Part shown: positions 25,028 through 34,345 of the stretch, in pieces
Numbering within the stretch: the first letter of the stretch is position 1
How the letters are laid out: every line of letters begins with the position of its first letter
From: Tissierella praeacuta_A
Lineage (GTDB): Bacteria > Bacillota > Clostridia > Tissierellales > Tissierellaceae
DNA length: 64,000 bases
Assembly (NCBI RefSeq): GCF_040396155.1
Contig: NZ_JBEBOY010000002.1
Span: 1 to 64,000, forward strand
Direction of reading: 5' to 3'
Position numbers and translations under genes: made by a program
The notes under the pieces: model-generated
Told to the model about the DNA's origin: nothing
Databases searched by the model: none
Seen by the model: the letters and a program-made list of their open reading frames with translations, nothing else

Positions 25028-26730
25028 CTGAATAGTTCTAAGTTTATTACACTACATTCGTGTTTTTTAGTATTTATTGATTCTATAAAATCTAGAATGA
25101 TTTTTCCCAGAGGAGTTACCTTAAGTTTATAATTTGGATATAAATTGCATTTTATGATACCAAGATATTGCAAATATATATAAGATGCAAAGAAAAACTT
25201 AAAATTCTTTGAAAAATTAGGTAATATACTGCTGAGTTCATAATTTACATTTTCATTTAAGGATGATAATAAATTCATTAAATCTTTCTTTGATTTATCC
25301 AATGTCTTTGAATTTTCCATATTACAAATTTCAGATATAAACTCATTACTCATAATATATTTGTACAATATTGAATACTTATCTTCATCTCTCAATCTTA
25401 GATAGTTGTTACCTTTATTATTTATAGCTAGACTATCATCATCAACTGAAAGTAATCCTAGAGTAAGAGATAGTTTATAAAAGATATGAATTATAGGGAA
25501 ATCTCTTTGGTTAGGTGAAGATTTATCTACATAATTAGATAATTCTAGCATTTGATTTATTTCTAAAAGATTTTTTCTTCTTATATATTTATTCTTTTTA
25601 GTTAAATCCAAAGGTCTATCTAATATATAAAGTATAAATTTATCATAATCCATTATAAGGGATATGGCATCCTCGTTTAAGAATCCCGATACAATATTTG
25701 CCAAATCTCTATCTATTGTAAATGGTGATTTAATTAATTTTAATTGGTTTATAAAGTCGAATCTATCTTTACTAATATCTAAAACTTCCTTATATATATC
25801 CTTATAATCTGAATTTTTATTACTTAAAAATCCTAAATAGTTTTTAAATGTAGCTATATAGGAATTCAAATCATCCTGAGATATTATAAATCCATCTTCT
25901 ATGGCAGTTTTGAAAAAATCATGGAAATCTATTTGGTCAATATCAGATAAAGTTAAATCTTCATCTGCAAGATAATATTCAAAGAAATCCATTAAGTTTG
26001 CAATATATTTCTTTACAACTACTTTAGGTAATTTCAATTTAAGATATGCTTCAAATTCATCTAATTCATCATAAAATACTGAAACAATATCTTCTTCCAT
26101 TTCAATTGCCTCAAGAATACAGTTTGTATATATTTTATATAGATTTATACTATGCTTTTTTAAATAGTCTTTAATAGTAAGAGTAGGTATTTCTAATCTA
26201 AGATGGTTAAAATCAAAGAATACTTCTTCTAAAAATAATGGTTTAACACATTCAGGTAAATAACTAATGTCTCCTATAAAAGTAAAATGTCCTAATAGGT
26301 TTCCAATTCTACCAAAAGCAAAGTCTCCAATAGACATGCTAGAAGCTAAATCTGGCTCTAATAGGCTATAATCTTTATTTTGAAGTAAATCTCTAACTTC
26401 AATAAATTTTTCGTTAGTATCAATAACTTCAAATAATGATACATTGGATTTATTTCTTTGTACTAAAATTTCTCTTTCTTGTGATGTTAACGGTGATGAT
26501 TTTTCTTCAAGAAATTTTTCAATAAATGTTTTTCCGTTTTTTCCAATAAAATCAATACTTATCCATACATTAAATGCTATTGTATATTTTTGTTCTCCAA
26601 AATCAGGATAAAAAAACTCTAGTGTATCTAATATAGTTTCATATTGTATTTCTTCAGATATATATTTTAGCAACTTTTTAGTTGCTGATTTATCAATTTT
26701 TTGTATTTGTTTATAAGTCAGACTCTGCAT
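25015..26730 (-). CDS. Unrecognised 571-residue protein
   Basis: I do not recognise this family. The protein is acidic, soluble and mainly helical by composition, without signal peptide, membrane segment or clear catalytic motif. The N-terminal third holds SMSIGDFAFGRIGNLLGHF. The middle (about 240-420) is Phe/Tyr/Asp-rich. The last 100 residues end in a winged-helix-like YKLKVTPLGKIILDFIE. The ATG at 26730 follows GGGAGGAAAT; a TTG at 26742 overlaps that ribosome site and is not favoured. Codon use matches the neighbours. It is transcribed alone, convergent with the HDOD gene. Confidence 0.75.
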   Translation of the reverse strand: MQSLTYKQIQKIDKSATKKLLKYISEEIQYETILDTLEFFYPDFGEQKYTIAFNVWISIDFIGKNGKTFIEKFLEEKSSPLTSQEREILVQRNKSNVSLFEVIDTNEKFIEVRDLLQNKDYSLLEPDLASSMSIGDFAFGRIGNLLGHFTFIGDISYLPECVKPLFLEEVFFDFNHLRLEIPTLTIKDYLKKHSINLYKIYTNCILEAIEMEEDIVSVFYDELDEFEAYLKLKLPKVVVKKYIANLMDFFEYYLADEDLTLSDIDQIDFHDFFKTAIEDGFIISQDDLNSYIATFKNYLGFLSNKNSDYKDIYKEVLDISKDRFDFINQLKLIKSPFTIDRDLANIVSGFLNEDAISLIMDYDKFILYILDRPLDLTKKNKYIRRKNLLEINQMLELSNYVDKSSPNQRDFPIIHIFYKLSLTLGLLSVDDDSLAINNKGNNYLRLRDEDKYSILYKYIMSNEFISEICNMENSKTLDKSKKDLMNLLSSLNENVNYELSSILPNFSKNFKFFFASYIYLQYLGIIKCNLYPNYKLKVTPLGKIILDFIESINTKKHECSVINLELFRKSR

Positions 26731-26840
26731 ATTTCCTCCCAAGATATATTACGAATAATTCTTTACCAAAATCTATTATATACTATAATAGAAAAGATTG
26801 CACAGAAAAAAATAAATCCCCTGTAATCGGGGATTTATTT

Positions 26841-27872
26841 TTATATATCAGATAATTGTGTTTTTATCTTATTTTGCTCCCACGCATGGAGTAGAAGAGC
26901 AAGACCTATAACTCCATAAGCTATGAATACTCTAAAGTATTCACCTATTTGAGCGTTGCCCATTAAGTTCTGACCAGCCAATGGAGAAATAATAAATAGC
27001 AAGTGGAATAGGAAAGTACCGATTAACGCTTCCTTCCAAGAAGCCTTATTTACAGATGCTCCACCTATTAGAAGAGAAGCTACTGCAAAAAGCCCTACTT
27101 GTTCATGGTTGTTAAATGTATTTAATGTACCCATATTTTGGAGATATACTATTTGTCCCCAAGCGGCTAATACTGTAGAAATTATTATGGCAATAATTCT
27201 AGTTCTATCTACATTGATACCAGAAACTCCAGCTATATTCATACTTTGCCCTACAGCTCTCATTTCTTGACCTAATTTAGTTTTTAGGAAGAAGTATAGA
27301 GCTACAAATAATAATGCAGTTACAATTAAAGTAACTATAGGGTAAGGGGTTATATTTTTAAAGATTAAACTATCTAAGGATTTTCTTATGGTAATTAAAT
27401 CTATTGTGTTTCTAAGACCAACGCCTGTGGGCATTAACATATTTGGATTACTAAAAGGAATGACTTTACCAGCTAATACTATAAATACTAGCTGATATAT
27501 TCCATTGGCGAAGAAGCCTAATATCATGGAAGTTATCATTTCTTTTCCTTTAGCTTTATTTAGGACTTTTCCAACTAAGTAACCAAAGAATATGGCAAAA
27601 GGAGTAGATACTAATATTGCAACTAGAAAACCACCTATTCCTCCTATACCATAGTTCATTATGAAGATAAGTCCAATTTGTCCAGCCATAGCTCCTAGAA
27701 CTATACCAAAGTTTAAACCCATCCCAGTTATAACTGGGATTATAAGTGACATTACTAAAATTAAATTTCTAGATAATCTAAAGATCATCTCATTAAAAAG
27801 AAAATTAAGCGGTAAACCAGATAAGAAAAATCCAGCTACACATATTGCTAGGAATACTATTGGAACTATCAT
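26841..27872 (-). CDS. ABC transporter permease (BPD_transp_2 type), second of pair
   Basis: This is a 343-residue permease with about eight to ten helices of the branched-chain amino-acid/ribose transporter type. It has GMGLNFGIVLGAMAGQIGL near the N-terminus, VGQSMNIAGVSGINVDRTRI in the cytoplasmic coupling loop, and VASLLIGGASVNKASWKEALIGT. It overlaps the first permease by 4 bases. Together they form the channel of the DUF3798 transporter. It is the last gene of the operon. Confidence 0.88.
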   Translation of the reverse strand: MIVPIVFLAICVAGFFLSGLPLNFLFNEMIFRLSRNLILVMSLIIPVITGMGLNFGIVLGAMAGQIGLIFIMNYGIGGIGGFLVAILVSTPFAIFFGYLVGKVLNKAKGKEMITSMILGFFANGIYQLVFIVLAGKVIPFSNPNMLMPTGVGLRNTIDLITIRKSLDSLIFKNITPYPIVTLIVTALLFVALYFFLKTKLGQEMRAVGQSMNIAGVSGINVDRTRIIAIIISTVLAAWGQIVYLQNMGTLNTFNNHEQVGLFAVASLLIGGASVNKASWKEALIGTFLFHLLFIISPLAGQNLMGNAQIGEYFRVFIAYGVIGLALLLHAWEQNKIKTQLSDI

Positions 27873-28906
27873 GCTGCGTCACCTGCCTTTCTAGTTAGTG
27901 CATATAGAATAATTCCATTACTGATTATTATTCTTATTATTTCAGCCATACTTCCTTCAGATAAAATATTAATTACAGGAAGTGCTACAACTAGCAGACC
28001 TTGAAATAGGAAGGTACCTATTATTACATGAATTATTTTTGCTTTTTGTAAAGTTGCACCACCTATTAATATAGAAGCAGCGGCAGGAAGTGCTACATAA
28101 AGAGGTGCATTATATAGCTGTAAGAAACCAAAGGATTGACTATATACTATGATACCAATAGCTGCTAAAACAGTTGATAATATTATACCTAAGATTCTTT
28201 GCTTATCTACATTTACTCCATTGGAAGTTGCAAAAGCTTCAGAACTCCCAGCTACTTTCATAGAAGTACCTTTTTTACTTTTGGAAAAGAGCCATACAAT
28301 AGCTGCAAGAATTATAAATGTAAGGATTAAGCCAGTAGGGAACTTTATCTTACCAATATTAAATGATAAAAATTTGTCTAATATTCCGCCCATTGAGGAT
28401 TCCAAGGAAAGTGTAACACGTAGTCCTGTTCCTCCCATTGCCCAAATTAAACTTTCATTTTTAAATGGAGCTACAAGCCAGAATATACACATGAAGGATA
28501 CTATTGAATAACCGAAATAATTACCTACAGTCATCTCTTGACCCTTTACTCTATTGAGCATTAGACCATATAGATATCCTGCTATAATAGCCAATGGAAT
28601 TGCAACAGCTAAGGCTATAATGAAGCTGGCAAAGCCAGTAAGTCCTAGTTCAATACTAACTAAAGCACCAATGAGTCCAAATATTACTCCAAGGGGTAGG
28701 TTAAAATTAATACCTATGCCTGATTGTATAGAAGGAACCATGGCTAGTACCAAAATTACATTCATACCAAATCTTGTGAATATATCTTGCCATATACCTG
28801 ATAATGGAATGTCTAACATAGCTGCTGTAATTAATAAAACTAATAAAAATGCCGAAATTATTAATCTAGGGAATCCTATTTTCTTAAATGTTTTCTTAAA
28901 ATCCAT
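27869..28906 (-). CDS. ABC transporter permease (BPD_transp_2 type), first of pair
   Basis: This is a 345-residue permease homologous in layout to the following gene, with the paired segments GIGINFNLPLGVIFGLIGALVSIEL, AGSSEAFATSNGVNVDKQRI and AAASILIGGATLQKAKIIHVIIGT. Its ATG begins directly after the ATPase stop codon and its end overlaps the next permease, so the three are tightly coupled. The substrate is unknown. Confidence 0.88.
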   Translation of the reverse strand: MDFKKTFKKIGFPRLIISAFLLVLLITAAMLDIPLSGIWQDIFTRFGMNVILVLAMVPSIQSGIGINFNLPLGVIFGLIGALVSIELGLTGFASFIIALAVAIPLAIIAGYLYGLMLNRVKGQEMTVGNYFGYSIVSFMCIFWLVAPFKNESLIWAMGGTGLRVTLSLESSMGGILDKFLSFNIGKIKFPTGLILTFIILAAIVWLFSKSKKGTSMKVAGSSEAFATSNGVNVDKQRILGIILSTVLAAIGIIVYSQSFGFLQLYNAPLYVALPAAASILIGGATLQKAKIIHVIIGTFLFQGLLVVALPVINILSEGSMAEIIRIIISNGIILYALTRKAGDAA

Positions 28907-30490
28907 TTAGCTCACCACCTTATCTATATCTTCTCCAGCCATTGCTAAACCAAAGGCTTCATCTGATGCATCAGGTGGAAGAATAGCATGAACTTTACCT
29001 TCTGCAATGATAGCAATTCTATCTGAGATTTGTCTTAATTCAGCTAATTCGCTAGAGGTGATTATTATAGTCATATTGAGTTCTCTATTTAGTTTAACTA
29101 ATGTGTCTAAAACCAACTTCTTGGCACCTATATCAATACCACGAGTAGGTTCTGATACCATTAATATATCTGGGTTTAGAGTTAAGGCTCGAGCAATACA
29201 TACCTTTTGTTGATTTCCACCAGATAAAAATCTTGTATGTTGATTAGGACCCGTACATCTAATATCTAATTCCTTTATCATTTCTTGAGCATGAGATTTA
29301 ATTTTTTTACTATCAACTATTTTTAAAGGACCAAAACTATTGAGGAATTTATTTTGAATTTCAAGGGATGTAAAGGCTATATTAAAATCAATAGGTTCAT
29401 CTAATAGGAGTCCAACACCTTTTCTATCCTCAGAGAGGAAGGCTATAGAATTATTTAACATTTCCCTTGGATTGTTTAAAGGCATTTCTTTATTATCTTT
29501 CAATATACTGCCTTTAGTAGGATAGAGACCCATTATTCCATTAGATATACCAATTTTACCGTGACCAGCTAAGCCTCCAAGACCTAAAATTTCACCTTTT
29601 CTTATTTGAAGATTAACACCTTTTACTTTTTCACCAGGCATATTCACATATATATCTTTTAATTCTAAATAGGGTGTGTTGTCAGAGTTTACTTCTTTTT
29701 TTTGTGAAGTGGTTGAGGTGATTTCTCTTCCAACCATAAGTCTAGCCATTTCAATAATATTGGTTTCAGAAGTCTTTACAGATTTAACTAAGGAACCATC
29801 CCTTAGAACAGTTATGGAATCTGTAATTTGTTTAATTTCATCTAATCTATGAGTAATAAATAAAATAGCTATACCCATATGTGACAGATTTTTTATAACA
29901 TCTAGAAACTGAGCAGCCTCAGATTCAGTAAGTACAGCAGTTGGCTCATCTAATATTAGAAGTTTAAGATTTGATTTGTCTATTTCCCTAGCAATTTCAA
30001 TAAATTGCATATAGCCAACAGGTAGCCCTGCTACTGGGAGATATTCATCTATTGTCATATTTAGTTTATTTAAAGCCTTTTTAGCATCATCCTTCATCTT
30101 GTGAGTATCTAATTTTTCCATTTTTGGTCCTAAGATTTTGGATAATATAGTATGTTTAGTATTTTCACGGTTTAATTTTATATTTTCTGTAATAGTAAAA
30201 CCAGGAATAAGCATAAACTCTTGATGTACCATGCCAATACCCATTTCCATAGCTTCTGTTGGAGTCTTTGGATTATATGCTTTACCGTTAAAGGTCATTT
30301 CACCTTCAAACCCTCCGGTGGAATGAATAACTGGCATACCAAATAATATATTCATCAAAGTTGATTTACCAGCACCATTTTCACCAACTAGACCATGAAT
30401 TTCACCCTCTTTAATGGTCATAGATACACCTTTTAACACCTGATTACCAGAATAAGTTTTGGATATATTGTTCATTTGAAGTAAGTCCAC
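28907..30490 (-). CDS. Tandem ABC ATPase (RbsA/MglA type)
   Basis: This 527-residue protein has two nucleotide-binding domains. Domain 1 has Walker A GENGAGKST (about 37-45) and Walker B LLILDEPTAVLT. Domain 2 has a degenerate Walker A (GGLAGHGKIG) and the signature SGGNQQKVCIARAL with DILMVSEPTRGIDIG. This is the usual arrangement in sugar and nucleoside type importers that use two BPD_transp_2 permeases and a periplasmic-binding lipoprotein, as here. The ribosome site is GGAGG on the minus strand. Confidence 0.92.
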   Translation of the reverse strand: MDLLQMNNISKTYSGNQVLKGVSMTIKEGEIHGLVGENGAGKSTLMNILFGMPVIHSTGGFEGEMTFNGKAYNPKTPTEAMEMGIGMVHQEFMLIPGFTITENIKLNRENTKHTILSKILGPKMEKLDTHKMKDDAKKALNKLNMTIDEYLPVAGLPVGYMQFIEIAREIDKSNLKLLILDEPTAVLTESEAAQFLDVIKNLSHMGIAILFITHRLDEIKQITDSITVLRDGSLVKSVKTSETNIIEMARLMVGREITSTTSQKKEVNSDNTPYLELKDIYVNMPGEKVKGVNLQIRKGEILGLGGLAGHGKIGISNGIMGLYPTKGSILKDNKEMPLNNPREMLNNSIAFLSEDRKGVGLLLDEPIDFNIAFTSLEIQNKFLNSFGPLKIVDSKKIKSHAQEMIKELDIRCTGPNQHTRFLSGGNQQKVCIARALTLNPDILMVSEPTRGIDIGAKKLVLDTLVKLNRELNMTIIITSSELAELRQISDRIAIIAEGKVHAILPPDASDEAFGLAMAGEDIDKVVS

Positions 30491-30514
30491 TTTATTACCT
30501 CCTTTACTTAAAGA

Positions 30515-30541
30515 GAAGGGAGTCGTCGAAACGACTCCTTA
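30515..30541 (-). terminator. Intercistronic hairpin after binding-protein gene
   Basis: GGAGTCG (30519-30525) pairs with CGACTCC (30532-30538) around TCGAAA. It lies between the lipoprotein gene and the ATPase, like the oppA-oppB hairpin, and may set a higher yield of the binding protein. Confidence 0.6.
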
Positions 30542-30552
30542 TATTTAATTTA

Positions 30553-31722
30553 TTAGAATACTTGAGATCCCAGTACGAATAATAAGAAGTTTGGAGTATC
30601 TTCATTAAGTTCAGAGAATTTAACTTCGTCAGCCGTATCTTCAGTTACCTCTTTCATATATTTAATAATAGATTCTTTATCAAATTTTTCTATTGTACCT
30701 TCACAATATGCTTTAGCATACTCTACACCAGCTTCGATTATAGCTACATTTGCAGGTCTATTCCAAGTACCAAATCTGCCAGTACCACCTTTTTCAGCTA
30801 TTTTAGCTGATATTTGTTCTGAAAGATAATCTAAATCTCCAGCCTTGTTTTGAGGTATTTCAATGCCTAAAGCTCCAGGATAAGCATGATATGGAGAAGG
30901 ACAACATTGTTCTGGATAAATAGCACCAGTTTCAAGGGCTTGTTTAATTAAAGGTTCTTGCATGGAGCAGTTTGTACTGAAGAAAGCAGTATCTTTACCA
31001 TATTTTTCTACTTGTCTAGGAACATCTTCTAATATAAATTGTTGTGCACCATTAACTCCTGCATCAGAAGTTGGGTCTGGAGCATCTACTTCAACAAATT
31101 CAATTCCTAATTTAGCACAGGTTTCTTTGAAAGCATCTCTTCTAGCAGCTAACAATTCCATAGACATATGTCTTGGGAATGAATAATGTATAAATGTTTT
31201 AGCTCCCATTTCTTGAGCTTTTCTAATTATAGACTCACCACGTTGAAGTTGGTCAAGTTCAAGCAATACATCTCCACGTGCCGCTATAGTTTCTGGGTCT
31301 TCATGAGGTACACCTAAAATGAATAATATATCAGGTCTAGTTTCTCTAACTTTGTCTATAGCTGGTGCAGCTCCACTAACTGCCTGAACGAAAACTATGG
31401 CCTTTACATCTGGATCAGCTGCCAATGAAGCAACTTGAGCAATAGTAGTTTCCTGTTCTTGAGCAAATTTATCAGGATAAGTAATATGTTTAATCATATT
31501 GCCATATTTAGCAACCATTCTTTCACCGGCACGGAATTCTTCCTCACCTTGGGATACGGTACCAGTTACAATTCCGATTTTGTAATTTGGCTTACTATCT
31601 GTATTTACTGGAGTGTCTGATGCAGCAGGGTCATTAACTACATCTGATGTATTCTTAGCACCACATCCAGCAGATGTAATAACTAGCATAGTAACTAAGA
31701 ACAATACCAATATTTTTTTCAT
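30553..31722 (-). CDS. DUF3798-type substrate-binding lipoprotein
   Basis: This is a 389-residue lipoprotein with signal peptide and lipobox ITSAGC (Cys20). The mature part is a periplasmic-binding-like protein (IGIVTGTVSQGEEEFRAGERMV, VKAIVFVQAVSGAAPAIDKVRE, GVPHEDPETIAARGDVLLELD), which I match to the DUF3798 family. It heads the operon, and a long leader of about 215 bases with structure separates it from its promoter. The ligand is unknown. The ribosome site is GGGGGAG. Confidence 0.85.
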   Translation of the reverse strand: MKKILVLFLVTMLVITSAGCGAKNTSDVVNDPAASDTPVNTDSKPNYKIGIVTGTVSQGEEEFRAGERMVAKYGNMIKHITYPDKFAQEQETTIAQVASLAADPDVKAIVFVQAVSGAAPAIDKVRETRPDILFILGVPHEDPETIAARGDVLLELDQLQRGESIIRKAQEMGAKTFIHYSFPRHMSMELLAARRDAFKETCAKLGIEFVEVDAPDPTSDAGVNGAQQFILEDVPRQVEKYGKDTAFFSTNCSMQEPLIKQALETGAIYPEQCCPSPYHAYPGALGIEIPQNKAGDLDYLSEQISAKIAEKGGTGRFGTWNRPANVAIIEAGVEYAKAYCEGTIEKFDKESIIKYMKEVTEDTADEVKFSELNEDTPNFLLFVLGSQVF

Positions 31723-31943
31723 TTTTTACTCCCCCTTTAATTTTATATATTTAACTCCCTAAGCAGGAGAAAAATAACTGAATACATAGATAATTCCAAA
31801 TAAATAAAAAGGACAAACTATTGAGAAAATTCTAAATGGAAAAATACTTATAAAAAAAGCTCAATCCGAGAGTTAACCTAGCTTAAGTTATACAGGTACA
31901 TACTATCAGGTTGATACTTTAATGTGGCAATCTGTTTTTAATA
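31723..31943 (-). promoter_or_regulatory. Long structured leader of DUF3798 transporter operon (candidate attenuator or riboswitch)
   Basis: The predicted transcript start near 31937 gives a leader of about 215 bases. Read on the minus strand, it contains AACCTGATA and then AAGCTAGGTT, where AACCT and AGGTT can pair. A competing AAGCT...AGCTT stem at about 31855-31885 runs straight into seven Ts. This looks like antiterminator versus terminator. A dyad TATCA-GGT-TGATA lies at 31904-31916. It does not match FMN, TPP, SAM, purine, lysine, glycine, cobalamin or c-di-GMP consensus that I can recall. Confidence 0.4.
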
Positions 31944-31972
31944 AGTATAGTTTATTTTTATTAAATTGTCAA
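31944..31972 (-). promoter_or_regulatory. Sigma-A promoter of DUF3798 transporter operon
   Basis: On the minus strand, TTGACA (31972-31967), a 17-base spacer and TATACT (31949-31944) form a near-perfect promoter. The remaining bases up to 32127 hold the start region of the divergent M3 peptidase gene. Confidence 0.75.
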
Positions 31973-32127
31973 TAAGAATATGACAATTAGGGAAATATCT
32001 TCTGATCTATTAAATGTATTTGATAGATTATTTTAGAAATAATAAAAAATAAAAATATTCAGCCTATTCTTTATTTCAAATATTTGGTATTATATAAGTT
32101 AAGAATAGTAAGTAGAGGGAGGTAATT

Positions 32128-33825
32128 ATGTTTAAATTTAAAGATTATAAGTATGAAAGACCAGATTTATCTAAAATCACCGATGAGTTTAACAGACTTT
32201 TACAAGAGTTTAGTGAAGCAAAATCCTTTGATGAGCAAAATAAAGCAATGAAGGAAATAAATAAAATAAGAAATCATCTGGATACTATGATTACCTTGGT
32301 GAGTATTAGACATTCAATTGATACAGAAGATGAATTTTATGCCAAAGAAAATGATTTTATTGATGAAAATTCTCCAAAGGTTGAAAATTTAGTATCTAGG
32401 TTCTATAAAGAACTTGTTAACTCTAAGTTTAGAAGTGAATTAGAAAATGCTTGGGGTAAACAGATATTTACTTTGGCAGAATTAAAATTGCAAACTTTTT
32501 CAGAAGATATAATGGAAGATTTAATTAAAGAAAATAAACTTATAACTGAATATGACAAACTAATTGCCTCAGCTAAATTGAATTTTGAAGGAGAAATAAG
32601 AAATTTAAGTCAAATGCAGCCTTTTACCGAATCGGTAGATAGAAATATGAGAAGAAAGGCATCAGAAACCATTAGTGGATTTTTTAAAGAAAATGAAAAA
32701 GAATTTAATAGGATTTATGACGAATTAGTAAAAGTAAGAGATAAGATGGCCAAAACTTTAGGCTTTTCTAACTATGTAGAAATGGGATATAAACGATTGG
32801 GAAGATCTGATTATGATTTTAATATGGTTGCCAATTATAGAACTCAAGTATATGAAAGTTTAGTTCCATTAGTTGCAGAATTGAAGGATAGGCAGAGAAA
32901 GAGACTTGGACTTAAAGATATGAAGTATTATGATGAGCCTTTGGAGTATTTGACGGGAAATGCAATTCCAAAGGGTGGTCCGGAGTGGATACTTAAAAAT
33001 GGGAAAAAAATGTACAAAGAATTGTCTAAAGAAACTGATGAATTTTTCTCATTTATGGTAGAAAGAGAGCTATTGGATTTAGTCAGTAGAAAAGGAAAGA
33101 TGGCTGGAGGATATTGTACTATTATACCAGAATATGAATCACCATTTATATTTTCAAACTTTAATGGCACATCTGGAGATATAGACGTTTTAACCCATGA
33201 AGCAGGTCATGCTTTTCAGTCCTATTTAAGTATGGGATTTGAACTGCCAGAATATAAATTCCCTACTTATGAAGCCTGTGAAATTCACTCTATGAGCATG
33301 GAATTTATTACTTGGCCATGGATGAAATCTTTTTTCCAAGATGATGTAGATAAATATAAATTTAGTCATTTAACTGGAGCAATAAACTTTATACCCTATG
33401 GAGTAACCGTAGATGAATTCCAACATTATGTATATGAAAATCCAAATGCTACACCAGAAGAGAGAAAAAATAGATGGAGAGATATAGAGAGGAAATATCT
33501 TCCTTTTAGAGACTATGAAGATAATGAATTCCTAGAAAGTGGAGGATATTGGTTTAGACAAGGCCATATATTTAGCACTCCATTCTATTATATAGATTAT
33601 ACTTTGGCTCAAGTATGTGCATTTCAATTTTGGAATAAGACTATGGAAGATAGGGAAAAGGCTTGGGGAGATTATCTTCGTCTTTGTAAGGCAGGGGGAA
33701 GTTCACCTTTCTTAGATTTAGTTGAACTAGCTAATTTACAAAGCCCATTTAAAGATGGAACAATAAAAAAGGTAGTAGAACCTATTAAGGAATGGTTAGA
33801 TAATATAGATGATAGTACATTTTAA
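32128..33825 (+). CDS. M3 family oligoendopeptidase
   Basis: This is a 565-residue cytosolic zinc peptidase of the PepF/M3 family. The active site is LTHEAGHAFQSYL (HExxH, about 354-366), with the downstream Glu in YEACEIHSMSMEF. The length matches the shorter M3 oligoendopeptidases. It cleaves peptides of roughly 6-17 residues and would process imported peptides. The ATG has GAGGGAGGTAATT upstream. Single gene closed by a long hairpin terminator. Confidence 0.94.
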   Translation: MFKFKDYKYERPDLSKITDEFNRLLQEFSEAKSFDEQNKAMKEINKIRNHLDTMITLVSIRHSIDTEDEFYAKENDFIDENSPKVENLVSRFYKELVNSKFRSELENAWGKQIFTLAELKLQTFSEDIMEDLIKENKLITEYDKLIASAKLNFEGEIRNLSQMQPFTESVDRNMRRKASETISGFFKENEKEFNRIYDELVKVRDKMAKTLGFSNYVEMGYKRLGRSDYDFNMVANYRTQVYESLVPLVAELKDRQRKRLGLKDMKYYDEPLEYLTGNAIPKGGPEWILKNGKKMYKELSKETDEFFSFMVERELLDLVSRKGKMAGGYCTIIPEYESPFIFSNFNGTSGDIDVLTHEAGHAFQSYLSMGFELPEYKFPTYEACEIHSMSMEFITWPWMKSFFQDDVDKYKFSHLTGAINFIPYGVTVDEFQHYVYENPNATPEERKNRWRDIERKYLPFRDYEDNEFLESGGYWFRQGHIFSTPFYYIDYTLAQVCAFQFWNKTMEDREKAWGDYLRLCKAGGSSPFLDLVELANLQSPFKDGTIKKVVEPIKEWLDNIDDSTF

Positions 33826-33836
33826 GGATTGAGATT

Positions 33837-33888
33837 AAAGTAAGTTATATTTGTGGTTATAGAACTATAAATGTAACTTACTTTTTCT
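33837..33888 (+). terminator. Terminator after M3 peptidase
   Basis: AAAGTAAGTTA (33837-33847) pairs with TAACTTACTTT (33874-33884), followed by a T-rich tail. Confidence 0.8.
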
Positions 33889-33898
33889 TTTTATTTAT

Positions 33899-33925
33899 TA
33901 AAGGATATAAAATATTAGTCGATAT
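33899..33925 (+). promoter_or_regulatory. Sigma-D (FliA) promoter of flaG-fliD-fliS operon
   Basis: TAAA (33899-33902), 15 bases, then GTCGATAT (33918-33925) matches TAAA-N15-GCCGATAT at all but one position. It lies 35 bases upstream of flaG, in the expected place for a late flagellar operon. Confidence 0.8.
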
Positions 33926-33959
33926 AATGTGTAGAATACTATTAAGGGGGGTAATATAG

Positions 33960-34334
33960 GTGCAACTTAGTACTATGACAAATGTTTCAGTAAATCCAGG
34001 AATTAGTCAAGCTCAAGTTAGTACGAGTACATCGGGAAATGGAGAAATGAGAATTCCAAGACAGATGAAACAAAATGAACAACCAATATATAGAGAAGAT
34101 AAAAGATTTTCAGAAGAAGATGCTATAGATTTAATAGAGAAAGCTAATAAGGATTTTGTTGCCTATGATAGAAGATTTGAATTTTCAATACATGAAAAGA
34201 CAAAGGAAATAATGGTAAAGGTTATTGATGTAACAACTGAAGAAGTAATTAGAGAACTTCCCCCAGAGAAAATACTAGATATGGTTGCAGCTATGTGGGA
34301 AGTTGCAGGAATTATAGTAGATAGAAAAATATAG
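33960..34334 (+). CDS. flaG: FlaG family flagellar protein
   Basis: This 124-residue protein has a disordered N-terminus and the conserved C-terminal FlaG domain (about 55-124: FEFSIHEKTKEIMVKVIDVTTEEVIRELPPEKILDMVAAMWEVAG). It influences filament length in other bacteria. The GTG start is preceded by a run of Gs (AAGGGGGG). It is the first gene of a sigma-D operon, 11 bases before fliD. Confidence 0.92.
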   Translation: MQLSTMTNVSVNPGISQAQVSTSTSGNGEMRIPRQMKQNEQPIYREDKRFSEEDAIDLIEKANKDFVAYDRRFEFSIHEKTKEIMVKVIDVTTEEVIRELPPEKILDMVAAMWEVAGIIVDRKI

Positions 34335-34345
34335 GTGGTGATTAT

